From Verrucomicrobiota bacterium (lineage in GTDB: Bacteria > Verrucomicrobiota > Verrucomicrobiia > Opitutales > Opitutaceae), in assembly GCA_016721945.1 (NCBI GenBank), contig JADKHC010000001.1, positions 331,466-395,465 on the forward strand: a stretch of 64,000 bases of DNA, in the 5' to 3' direction. The notes below the pieces were generated by a model that had not been told where the DNA came from, searched no databases, and saw only the letters and a program-made list of their open reading frames with translations. This document shows, in pieces, positions 20,108 to 29,106 of this stretch; the first letter of the stretch is position 1; every line of letters starts with the position of its first letter. A program made the position numbers and the translations under genes.

Positions 20108-20226
20108 AAAAATACCGCGACTGGCGGTATAAATAGCAGGGGTAACACCCTAGAAGAGCGCAGCATGTTTGCTCATTTGACCGGCGCTAGATTGCGCTTT
20201 GGGGCTTCGGTGCCGATTATTCCGCC

Positions 20227-20436
20227 ATGAACATTTCATCCTCGGTCAACCTTTCCCAACTCACCGCAACGGATACGCAAGGGGCCAACGTCCGCCAGGA
20301 TTACGGCGTAGCGGTGGCAATGAAAGCCAAGGATGCTGTTAAAATGGAAGGTGAAGCGGTGGTGAAACTCATCGAGTCGGCGCCTGCGCCAAGCAGCGAT
20401 GCGGCGCGCGGCAAAAATCTTTCCGCTTACGCCTGA
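20227..20436 (+). CDS. YjfB-like small protein
   Basis: This 69-residue soluble protein has the layout of the YjfB family (annotated as putative motility proteins): a short polar N-terminus, then VRQDYGVAVAMKAKDAVKMEGEAVVKLIESAPAP. Family members are short, lack known motifs and are sometimes near flagellar genes, but none are present here. The match rests on the central K-A-x-D-x-x-x-x-E-G-E pattern and length. The molecular function is unknown. Confidence 0.5.
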   Translation: MNISSSVNLSQLTATDTQGANVRQDYGVAVAMKAKDAVKMEGEAVVKLIESAPAPSSDAARGKNLSAYA

Positions 20437-20458
20437 GCGGCGCACCAAATTTCCGGAT

Positions 20459-20545
20459 GGAGCCCGGTTTTCCCGAGGGCAGGCTAATTGAAACGTAGCT
20501 TCCAAGCCCAAAGAGGACATCGGGCTCCTCCTTCTGTGCATTCGC
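20459..20545. repeat. Intergenic repeat between convergent genes, copy 1
   Basis: This 87-base sequence is related to 31323-31409: both start GGAGCCCG and end with an AAGCCC...GGACATCGG...CCTTCTG.GCAT.CGCT pattern. Arms GGAGCCCG (20459-20466) and CGGGCTCC (20521-20528) can pair. Both copies lie between convergent genes, so it may serve as a bidirectional terminator. Confidence 0.6.
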
Positions 20546-20582
20546 TTTTATCGTAAGCGTCGGCCTTTTTGATGGAATTGCT

Positions 20583-21203
20583 TTAGCCCCGTTGGGGCAT
20601 GAGTATTGGTTGTGGTGGACGACTCGTTCCAAGTAGAACCGAGAGTTTTTTCCGCAGATGAGCGCGCGCACGAACGAGGCGTGACTCGACGCCTTTCTCC
20701 GAACAACCGGCAATCGTCGCGATTTCGCGGTAAGTAAGTTCCTCGTACTCGTAGAGCAGGAGCGCGGTGCGCAGGTCGTGCGGCAGATCGGCGATGGCGG
20801 CCTTGAGCGCATCGATGCGTTCGTTTTGTTGCGCCGAGCGATCGGGACTACTGCCCGGGCAGACGATTTGGTCGTGGCGATTGGTTTCGTTTAGCGTGGG
20901 TTCGTCGAGCGAGACTGTGGGATGACGACCGCGCCAGCGGTGGTGATTGCGGCAGAGATTGGCCGCGATGGTAAACGCCCAAGTCGAAAAACTGGACTCG
21001 GGCCGGAAGCGTTCGCGATGCAGGTACACGCGCACAAAGGTTTCCTGCACGAGGTCGCGAGCCTCAGCGTCGTTTTGCACGTAGCGAAAAATGAAGCGGA
21101 GCAGCGGCGCTTCCCACAGCGCCATAAGATCATTGAGCGCAAGCTTCCGGCCGGCCACCAAGGCACGCATGTGTTCGGCGCTCGTCTCGTCGTTCGGCCG
21201 CAT
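20583..21203 (-). CDS. ECF-type RNA polymerase sigma factor (CnrH-like position)
   Basis: This 206-residue sigma-70 family factor has a region 2 (LRFIFRYVQNDAEARDLVQETFVRVYLHRERFRPESSFSTWAFTIAANLCRNHHR, about 35-90) and a region 4 helix-turn-helix (LPHDLRTALLLYEYEELTYREIATIAGCSEKGVESRLVRARAHLRKKL, about 140-190), with no regions 1 or 3. It should direct transcription of an envelope or metal-stress regulon. It is the last of three closely spaced genes ordered as anti-sigma, periplasmic sensor, sigma, the same order as cnrYXH of Cupriavidus. The genes are 8 and 19 bases apart, so an operon is likely. Confidence 0.88.
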   Translation of the reverse strand: MRPNDETSAEHMRALVAGRKLALNDLMALWEAPLLRFIFRYVQNDAEARDLVQETFVRVYLHRERFRPESSFSTWAFTIAANLCRNHHRWRGRHPTVSLDEPTLNETNRHDQIVCPGSSPDRSAQQNERIDALKAAIADLPHDLRTALLLYEYEELTYREIATIAGCSEKGVESRLVRARAHLRKKLSVLLGTSRPPQPILMPQRG

Positions 21204-21211
21204 GGTGGGGA

Positions 21212-21601
21212 CTATTTGGGCGTAGACTGCGGTTGCGGTTGGTGCTGCTTTCGAGCCGAAAGCAGTTTCTGATATTCCTCGCGCTGCAACGGCGTGAGCT
21301 CAGCCGATACCGCCTCGACCAGTTTGTCGGCAGCTTGACAGCACAACTTCCTAAGCTCCGCTGCACGGTTGGGATCGGCGCAGGACTTCAGCTCTGCACC
21401 CAGTCCGTTCATCGACGGACAGTGTTTCACATGCGCGGCTCGCACTCGCGTCGTCTGCTCCGGCGTGAGCGAGAGTTTGTGACTGAGCCACTTGATCTCG
21501 CAGTCGAATTTTTTGTTTTCCGGCCGGGCTTTTATGAAAATCTCGTAGCCACCCGCGCAAGTTAAGCAGGCGAGAAGGAGAACGAATAAAAGTCGTTTCA
21601 T
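21212..21601 (-). CDS. Putative periplasmic metal sensor (CnrX/CpxP-like)
   Basis: This 129-residue protein has an N-terminal signal or anchor (MKRLLFVLLLACLTCAGGY) and a helical domain of the kind shared by CnrX, CpxP and Spy: CEIKWLSHKLSLTPEQTTRVRAAHVKHCPSMNGL and AVSAELTPLQREEYQKLLSA. It has six cysteines after the signal and several His in the first helix pair, which could bind metal or form disulfides. Between an anti-sigma-like protein and a sigma factor it is best read as the periplasmic signal receiver. The ligand cannot be told from sequence. Confidence 0.6.
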   Translation of the reverse strand: MKRLLFVLLLACLTCAGGYEIFIKARPENKKFDCEIKWLSHKLSLTPEQTTRVRAAHVKHCPSMNGLGAELKSCADPNRAAELRKLCCQAADKLVEAVSAELTPLQREEYQKLLSARKQHQPQPQSTPK

Positions 21602-21620
21602 GGCGGCGACAAAGTCGCGC

Positions 21621-21941
21621 TCAGCGATGACTCACGTCGAGCAGGCTGAGGTAGCGGGCCGACATCTCGGCGTCGATCTGCGTGGCGTTGTAACGCGTAC
21701 GCACTTCCGCAAAAAAAACTCCCACGAGCAAGCCAACGGCAACGACCGCAACGATGGCATGCGGGCGGGCAAAGCGCATTTCGAGTTCACGCAAAAGCAT
21801 CGTCAAATTGCCGAACCAACTGGCACGCCTATCGCCCGACTCGATGCGCTGCCAAACCGGGCTCGCCAACTGGCCGCTCGGCGCAGGCAGAGCAGTCCAC
21901 TCCTGCAACAGGCGATCAAGGTCGTCCGGATCGTTTTTCAT
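21621..21941 (-). CDS. Putative membrane anti-sigma factor (CnrY-like)
   Basis: This 106-residue protein has a soluble N-terminal part (MKNDPDDLDRLLQEWTALPAP, about residues 1-50) and one membrane segment (HAIVAVVAVGLLVGVFFAEV, about 65-85), with a short outside tail. This is the topology of small anti-sigma factors that clamp an ECF sigma with the N-terminal helix. Sequence similarity to CnrY is not obvious; the call rests on topology and gene order. ATG 21941 is preferred to an upstream in-frame start at 21956. Confidence 0.55.
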   Translation of the reverse strand: MKNDPDDLDRLLQEWTALPAPSGQLASPVWQRIESGDRRASWFGNLTMLLRELEMRFARPHAIVAVVAVGLLVGVFFAEVRTRYNATQIDAEMSARYLSLLDVSHR

Positions 21942-21968
21942 GAAGAACAGGAACATCGGTGTGTCCCT

Positions 21969-22014
21969 AAAAAGATTCCGGGCGCCCGTGCAGGTTAACG
22001 CACAAGACGCCCGG
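21969..22014 (-). terminator. Rho-independent terminator after the Cys-rich gene
   Basis: On the minus strand, CCGGGCG (22014-22008) pairs with CGCCCGG (21984-21978), followed by a T-run from the AAAAA at 21970-21974. It lies between the Cys-rich gene and the anti-sigma gene, so the sigma operon probably has its own promoter or is reached only by read-through. Confidence 0.7.
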
Positions 22015-22028
22015 CAGAGGGAGTGATC

Positions 22029-22247
22029 TTAGTGTTTCTTTTCAGTGCTCGGAGCGGGTTTCGCATCCTTGCATTCCTTGTCTTCTTTCGGGCACGAGGC
22101 CTTTTCCTTATCGCAGGACTTCATGTCTTTGCAGGTGCAGGCAGCGGCCTTGTCGGCACCGGAGCATTTCTTGCAAGCTTCACCTGCGAAGGCAGACGTG
22201 AGGGCAAGCGCAGAGATGGCGGTAAGGGCGAGGAGTAGTTTTTTCAT
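22029..22247 (-). CDS. Small Cys/Lys-rich secreted protein
   Basis: This 72-residue protein has a clear signal peptide (MKKLLLALTAISALALTSAFA) followed by about 50 residues with seven Cys, many Lys and Asp/Glu, arranged as CKKC, CTC and single Cys spaced by charged stretches. No named domain is recognised. The composition suggests metal binding or a redox buffer in the periplasm. It lies just upstream of the CnrYXH-like operon and in the same orientation, so it may be a member or target of that regulon; this is an inference from position. Confidence 0.75.
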   Translation of the reverse strand: MKKLLLALTAISALALTSAFAGEACKKCSGADKAAACTCKDMKSCDKEKASCPKEDKECKDAKPAPSTEKKH

Positions 22248-22484
22248 GATGATGATTTTATTTTGGGAACCGATCAGCAGAGTGCGTAGCGGTTGCTTCC
22301 AAGCATAACCCGAATTCCTGAAAAATCCTGCACTTTTTTAGCCCAGGCGCATTTTTTGGCTTGGACTCAACCCTTCAGCGCAGGGGCTTTAATCACGCAA
22401 AGCACCTTTAAAAACCCGCATAAACATCTTGGCTCCTTCTTGCAGGCAACATTTCCGGTCTCCACCCGTCTGACTAGGTTTACC

Positions 22485-23159
22485 ATGTACACACGCCTGC
22501 TTCAGACACCTGCTCCAAGAATATTCCTGTTCGCCGCCGCGATTTTCAGCTTCACCGGCTGCTCAGACCAGCCGCCCAAGCCAAATCTCCGAGCTGAGCA
22601 AATGGCAGCAGCCAACGCGAAGCCCGCAATGTTGGCGCAAGATTCATACTTTGATGGAAAGCTTCTCGTCGAAGCCAGCCTTGGCCAAGGCTTCGGCGCA
22701 CGGGGCGAACACGGTGGCGTGCCTGGCGATGGCTATCACGGTGGCGTGCATCATGGCGGTGGCATGCGTGGCGGCCCCGGTGGAGGACCTGGCGGCGACA
22801 TGGGCGGTCCCGGTGGGGAAGAGATGGCTGGCGGCCGGAATAGCCATCTTACCCTGCAAGCCAGTTCCCTACCACCCGTTGCGCTCCGCCTGCGCCTAAC
22901 TAATCAAAGCAAGGAAAACATCGTGGTAACTTTCGTGTTGTGCAAATCCGAGCTCGGCGATTTTGCCGTCCGTCCGGAAAAACTGACGCTCGCCCCTGGA
23001 GAAACCATCGAGCCCGACCCCATGCGCTCGAGTATGGGCTTAACCACCAGCGAACTTGTGCTGGAAGTTAGTTTGAGAATGGCAGGCGTCGTCGAGAAAA
23101 AGAACCTGATTCTGAAACCCGTCGCTCCAGAAAAGACCTCGTCGATTGCCAAACCCTGA
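22485..23159 (+). CDS. Gly/His-rich lipoprotein of unknown function
   Basis: The 224-residue product begins MYTRLLQTPAPRIFLFAAAIFSF with lipobox TGC (Cys near residue 26), then an Ala-rich linker. A Gly/His tract follows (about residues 65-115, with GGVHHGGGMRGG units), then a compact beta-rich C-terminal half containing LPPVALRLRLTNQSKENIVVTFVLCKSELGDF, which resembles an Ig-like or immunoglobulin-fold extracellular domain. ATG 22485 is chosen because it gives a proper lipoprotein signal; earlier in-frame starts add non-signal sequence. The Gly/His stretch may bind metal. Between 22248 and 22484 I see no gene. Confidence 0.7.
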   Translation: MYTRLLQTPAPRIFLFAAAIFSFTGCSDQPPKPNLRAEQMAAANAKPAMLAQDSYFDGKLLVEASLGQGFGARGEHGGVPGDGYHGGVHHGGGMRGGPGGGPGGDMGGPGGEEMAGGRNSHLTLQASSLPPVALRLRLTNQSKENIVVTFVLCKSELGDFAVRPEKLTLAPGETIEPDPMRSSMGLTTSELVLEVSLRMAGVVEKKNLILKPVAPEKTSSIAKP

Positions 23160-23431
23160 AGCAGGGCAAACATCAGCTCCAAAGCGTTCCACGATCACGA
23201 GGCATGCTTGGCGCAACCACGCGTTCGTGCATGTTCGCCTGCACCGCTCTGGAGTTCCACCGACGCTATATGCCAACAGTAACGGCGCTTGCGAAAACAT
23301 TAACGGTTTTATGACATTGGCGTGCGATTCCACGCTTCCGATGTGCCGATAGATAACACATATTCACCGCACCCCATGCTTTTGCAGACACGCTAACCCA
23401 AACAGGTTACCACTGTTCCTCCCATAGCCCT

Positions 23432-24226
23432 ATGAAACACACTCTCACGATCGCGATCACGACAACCGCTCTCAGCCTTATGATCGCAGGTTGCAGCTCC
23501 GCACCCACCTCTTCGGTCTCCGAAAACAAACCCGTGGCCCAAACCGAAGTTGCCCCGGCAGCGCCCACAGCGCCACTCGCGCCAGCACCGGTCGCTCCAG
23601 CGCCACAAGTCGAAGCACCGCCTCCGCCGTCGGCCGAACCCGAAGTCGCAGTCGTGCCTCCCGCGCCCATCGAAGTTGCGCCGGAAGCACTCGCATTGGT
23701 CGAGCGACTGACGGTCCAAGCCAACGATTCCCAACGCCACGAACTTACCGAAATCACAGGCTTTCCCGAAGCGCTGCGCTCACTTGAAGTCGGCGCACGT
23801 GCACCGCGGATGGAATCCGTCGATCTCGCTAACCAGCCGCCACCGGAGGGCCTCACAGCCGACGGCAGTTCGACCCAGCTCATCGTACGCGATTGGACCG
23901 GCCTCGTCCTCGTTCCCATCTCCACCTCGCTCTCCAAAGCCTACACCTCAGAAGTACGCCTGCTAAAGATCGAAGCTCACCCGCTCAACGACGGCCGCGT
24001 GCGCGTCTGGACCCGCATTCACAACATCGGCAACCGCACCCTCCCGGGCCAGATCGCCTGCCGCTTCAACATGCGCAACCAGCCAACAGCGACCAGCCCC
24101 TACTTCTACAAATTACAGGTGCCGCCCCATGGTTTCCGTGACGTGTTTTTCATTTCCCCTGACGGCGATCTGGTGACCTACACCGTGCTCGTGCGCTCTG
24201 AGGAGATGAAGCAGAACTCCCAATAA
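23432..24226 (+). CDS. Pro/Ala-rich lipoprotein with a beta-sandwich C-terminus
   Basis: The 264-residue lipoprotein has a signal MKHTLTIAITTTALSLMIAGC (Cys21), a long Pro/Ala/Val linker to about residue 85 that could span the periplasm, and a C-terminal domain. Part of that domain (VRVWTRIHNIGNRTLPGQIACRFNMRNQ ... VPPHGFRDVFFISPDGDLVTYTVLVRS) resembles YcfL-type or DUF1425-like lipoproteins. Function is unknown. The 272-base stretch before it (23160-23431) has no gene I can support. Confidence 0.75.
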   Translation: MKHTLTIAITTTALSLMIAGCSSAPTSSVSENKPVAQTEVAPAAPTAPLAPAPVAPAPQVEAPPPPSAEPEVAVVPPAPIEVAPEALALVERLTVQANDSQRHELTEITGFPEALRSLEVGARAPRMESVDLANQPPPEGLTADGSSTQLIVRDWTGLVLVPISTSLSKAYTSEVRLLKIEAHPLNDGRVRVWTRIHNIGNRTLPGQIACRFNMRNQPTATSPYFYKLQVPPHGFRDVFFISPDGDLVTYTVLVRSEEMKQNSQ

Positions 24227-24284
24227 GCGGCGCAGCCGAACTACCGACTTGCGCCAACCTGCCTGGCTGCGAAACCGGTCCGGT

Positions 24285-25403
24285 TCAGCGCATCCGCACG
24301 AAGAAAAATCCGCCCACGCCCAGCATCACCATGCTGGGCAGTAGTGCGGCGGTTTGCGGATCCACCACGCCACGTGTACCCAACGTGTCTGCCAGTTTGA
24401 GCAGGATAAAATAGACCGCAAAAAGGCCGATCGATTTCGAGACGCCCACCATCGGGTTCACGCGCACGCCTGTCATTGCGAAGGGGATCGCCAACGCCAG
24501 CACGATCAGGGGCGAAAGCGTGTCGGCCAACAGGCCAAAGTAACGCACCGCGTAAACCGTGACCTTCGGATTATCTTCGATCGTGAAATATTCGATGATG
24601 CGCTTCAGCTGGAAAAACGAAAGGTCGTTTGGCCGACGGTCAAAAACCATCATCAGCTCAGGGTCCTCCGCAAAATGCGGCATGACCTTGGTGCCAAAAG
24701 CCACCGTGCGCATGATCTCGCCAGTCTCAGGATCGAGCCAGGTTTCGCGGCCATCATAAAACGTCCAGCCACGCTTGTCTTCATAACGCGCCTCGCGGGC
24801 ACGAATGCGGCTTTTTTCGCGATGCTTCTCATCCAGCTCCGACACACACGCACCATAACCACGCTGTAGATACTTACTGTAGCGATTAAAAAACCACATA
24901 CGCCGCTGACGCTGGTTATCGAACGTCACGACTCCGGTCAGCCCGATCTGGTCGCTGGTGCGCGTTTGGGTTTCATGACGAAATTTGATCTGCTCGCTCA
25001 TCTCCCGCGATTTATCGACCGACCACGGCACGATGCTGGCATTGAGCGCCCAAACCAGCCCACACATCACAACACCAGCCGCCCAGATGCTGCGTGTGAT
25101 CCGAAAAATCCCGACGCCCGCAGCCCGCATCGCCACCGTCTCGTTGTTACGATGCAACTGACCGAGCGCGTAAAGCAGCGAAGCCAGCAACACCAGCGGG
25201 AGAACAATCGCAAAATACCCCGGCACCTTTATCGCAAAGTACAAAATAAGCTCAAACGCCGACGAGCCCGCATCACGCAACTCCTGGAAATCTTCGAGCA
25301 TCGCCTGCATAACCAACAAGCCCAGCACGGCGCATAGCGCGAGCCCGAGGGTCTTGAGCCATTCGCGGAGAACATAGCGATCGATGAGATTCAACCGCTG
25401 CAT
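24285..25403 (-). CDS. LptF/LptG family LPS-export permease
   Basis: This 372-residue YjgP/YjgQ-family protein belongs to the LptB2FG ABC machine, which extracts LPS from the inner membrane. It begins MQRLNLIDRYVLREWLKTLGLAL, has TM segments in the first ~110 residues, then a periplasmic beta-jellyroll (about 120-270), then further TM segments ending SMVMLGVGGFFFVRMR. Typical text includes LPLVLLASLLYALGQLHRNNETVAMRAAGVGIFRI (coupling helix) and PFAMTGVR. LptF versus LptG is not decided. ATG 25403 matches the family start; an upstream start at 25622 would add 73 unrelated residues. Confidence 0.88.
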   Translation of the reverse strand: MQRLNLIDRYVLREWLKTLGLALCAVLGLLVMQAMLEDFQELRDAGSSAFELILYFAIKVPGYFAIVLPLVLLASLLYALGQLHRNNETVAMRAAGVGIFRITRSIWAAGVVMCGLVWALNASIVPWSVDKSREMSEQIKFRHETQTRTSDQIGLTGVVTFDNQRQRRMWFFNRYSKYLQRGYGACVSELDEKHREKSRIRAREARYEDKRGWTFYDGRETWLDPETGEIMRTVAFGTKVMPHFAEDPELMMVFDRRPNDLSFFQLKRIIEYFTIEDNPKVTVYAVRYFGLLADTLSPLIVLALAIPFAMTGVRVNPMVGVSKSIGLFAVYFILLKLADTLGTRGVVDPQTAALLPSMVMLGVGGFFFVRMR

Positions 25404-25523
25404 CAAAAGCCCCCCAAGCGTTTTGGCAAAACCCAAAACGGGGGCGTGTGTCTGGCAGTCCACCTTTCCGCTTCCCTGATTTCCTGAGTTCCACATCATC
25501 ACGTTCCCTGTTTGCCGGGACCA

Positions 25524-26258
25524 ATGAACGACGCCGAATACCACCAACTCGCCGAACTCGAAGACCGCCTCTGGCACTTCGAGGCATTGCATGACCACGT
25601 TCGTCGCACATTTTCGAAACATAAACTACCAGCCACCGCCAAGATTCTCGATGCCGGTTGTGGCACTGGCGGGCTCCTGCGTCGGATGTCGAACTGGTTT
25701 CCCTCGGCCCAACTCCGTGGCATCGACCTCTCCCCGCTCGCCGTCCAACTCGCCCGCGTACGCACCAATTGCCCGATTGACGAAGGTTCGGTTACGGCGC
25801 TGCCTTTCGCCGACGCCAGCTTCGACGCCCTCACGAGCATCGACGTTCTCTACCACCTCGAAAAACCCGCCGAAGCCCTGCGCGAATTCGCGCGCTGCCT
25901 ACGCCCCGGCGGACTTGTTGCCATCAACGTCCCCGCTTACCGCTGGCTCTGGTCTTACCACGACGATGCAGTGCAATCCTGCCATCGTTTTTCGCGCGCG
26001 GAAGTTGTTACATTACTCCGCGAAGCCGGGCTCCAGCCAGTTTACTCGACCTATTGGAACACCCTGCTTTTCCCCGCTATCATTATCCGTCGAAAATTAC
26101 TGCCTGCGCCGAGCGACGGCACCAGCGATGTGCATGATTACGCGCCTTGGGTTTCCTCCATTCTCCGAGGCCTGCTCGCGATTGAGCGTGCATGGCTCAA
26201 GACTGGCCTCACCCTGCCCTTCGGCACTTCGGTCTTCGCCGTAGCCAGACGCCGTTAA
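25524..26258 (+). CDS. SAM-dependent methyltransferase, class I
   Basis: This 244-residue enzyme has the class I methyltransferase fold: motif I ILDAGCGTGGLL at residues 41-52, acidic strand 2 end LRGIDLSPLAV, VTALPFADASFDALTSIDVLYHL and LRPGGLVAINVPAY. It is a Methyltransf_11-type protein; the substrate cannot be read from the sequence. The ATG at 25524 is used instead of a TTG at 25512. It is divergent from the LptF/G permease with a shared 120-base region and is ended by a stem-loop at 26283. Confidence 0.85.
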   Translation: MNDAEYHQLAELEDRLWHFEALHDHVRRTFSKHKLPATAKILDAGCGTGGLLRRMSNWFPSAQLRGIDLSPLAVQLARVRTNCPIDEGSVTALPFADASFDALTSIDVLYHLEKPAEALREFARCLRPGGLVAINVPAYRWLWSYHDDAVQSCHRFSRAEVVTLLREAGLQPVYSTYWNTLLFPAIIIRRKLLPAPSDGTSDVHDYAPWVSSILRGLLAIERAWLKTGLTLPFGTSVFAVARRR

Positions 26259-26282
26259 GGAGTCTCTTGATTTTTTCCTGAA

Positions 26283-26312
26283 CCCGCTACAATGGCGGGC
26301 TCTTCATTTTTT
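26283..26312 (+). terminator. Rho-independent terminator after the methyltransferase
   Basis: Arms CCCGC (26283-26287) and GCGGG (26295-26299) enclose a 7-base loop and are followed by a T-rich tract TCTTCATTTTTT. It lies between the methyltransferase stop and the htpG start. Confidence 0.6.
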
Positions 26313-26327
26313 AACCCGCTCACAACT

Positions 26328-28172
<1,845 letters not shown>

Positions 28173-28191
28173 GCCAGAAGCCGTTCGGCAA

Positions 28192-28271
28192 TACAGTTTA
28201 CAGGAGGAAACAGAGTTAACGGAGAAATGCTTTCGGGCATCCTCTCCGTTTCCTCAGTTAACTCCTGTAAA
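28192..28271. repeat. Imperfect inverted repeat after htpG
   Basis: An 80-base palindrome: GTTTACAGGAGGAAACAGAGTTAACGGAGA on the left is largely complementary to TCTCCGTTTCCTCAGTTAACTCCTGTAAAAC on the right, around a short GCTTTCGGGC loop region. It could act as a terminator for htpG, though no clear T-run follows; it is also like a mobile palindromic repeat. Confidence 0.6.
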
Positions 28272-28340
28272 ACTCATCAAAGCATAAAAGCTTACATTTC
28301 GTTATAAATAAATAAGTTGGCTTATCTGCCATACTTTTAA

Positions 28341-28372
28341 ATTGCGGTATGGCTCGCGAGCCATACCGTAAT
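28341..28372 (+). promoter_or_regulatory. Palindromic operator of the vapBC operon
   Basis: A 32-base palindrome centred between 28356 and 28357, with inner half sites CGGTATGGCTCG/CGAGCCATACCG perfect over 24 bases and outer ATTG/TAAT with one mismatch. It ends 7 bases before the vapB start and so lies over the initiation region. This is the expected place and symmetry for the autoregulatory site bound by a VapB-VapC complex. Confidence 0.7.
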
Positions 28373-28379
28373 CCTCGTT

Positions 28380-28643
28380 ATGAAAATGACGATGCACATC
28401 GACGAGGATGTTTTAGATCGCGTGATGAAAATCACCGGTGCCAAAACCAAACGCGAGGCCGTCGAGATCGCGCTCAATGAAATGGCCCGTCGCCATAAAC
28501 TGAAAGAGCTGTTCACTCAGGGCCTCGGACTAACACCCGAAGAGCTAAAGGCGGCTTTCGCACCCGATTCAACGACCAGCGACACCGCAACACTCCGAGT
28601 AGCCGAAGACAAAACACCGTATGGCAAATCTGGTCATTCCTGA
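28380..28643 (+). CDS. vapB: VapB-type antitoxin
   Basis: This 87-residue protein starts MKMTMHIDEDVLDRVMKITGAKTKREAVEIALNEMARRHK, a ribbon-helix-helix DNA-binding domain (VapB/DUF2191-like). The rest (residues about 45-87) is a flexible tail that would wrap the toxin. It overlaps vapC by 23 bases, which couples their translation. It would repress its own operon through the palindrome at 28341-28372 and neutralise VapC. Confidence 0.85.
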   Translation: MKMTMHIDEDVLDRVMKITGAKTKREAVEIALNEMARRHKLKELFTQGLGLTPEELKAAFAPDSTTSDTATLRVAEDKTPYGKSGHS

Positions 28644-29013
28644 CAGCAACGTCTTCATCAATGCAACCCGCGCCGGACTCGACCCTTTCGTCGAGTTCGG
28701 CGCACATGCCGACGAATGGGAGTTTGCCACCTGCGGAATGGTTGTTCTTGAGGTTACCCGCGGCCTTCGCATCCCAAAAATCCTACTAAGCTTCCAAGAA
28801 CGATTCGCGATCATGATCTACGTTCCAACCACCAATCAGATCTGGGAACGCACCGCGCAACTCGCTTGGACTCTTGATCGCCAAGGAGTTATCCTTCCGG
28901 CGCAAGACATCTTGATCGCCGCGCACGCACTACAAACTGACGCCGCCGTGCTCACCCATGATGCCCATTTCCGCTCGATCCCCGGCCTGCGCGTGATCAA
29001 CAGACTCAGTTAA
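28621..29013 (+). CDS. vapC: VapC-type PIN-domain RNase toxin
   Basis: This 130-residue PIN-domain protein should be a Mg2+-dependent ribonuclease that cleaves tRNA or rRNA when free of antitoxin. Acidic residues at the usual places are Asp8 (VIPDSNVFIN), Glu44 (VVLEVTRG), Asp96 (LPAQDILIAAHA) and Asp114 (LTHDAHF), so the active site looks complete. It overlaps vapB by 23 bases. No plasmid or phage genes surround the pair. Confidence 0.88.
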   Translation: MANLVIPDSNVFINATRAGLDPFVEFGAHADEWEFATCGMVVLEVTRGLRIPKILLSFQERFAIMIYVPTTNQIWERTAQLAWTLDRQGVILPAQDILIAAHALQTDAAVLTHDAHFRSIPGLRVINRLS

Positions 29014-29106
29014 CAAAATCACCGAGTCGCCTTTGTTACATGATGGTGACGTGAACGGTTTTTTGTCGTTTCGAGCCGCCCACCGACTAGCTTGGCCTCT
29101 GCCTTC

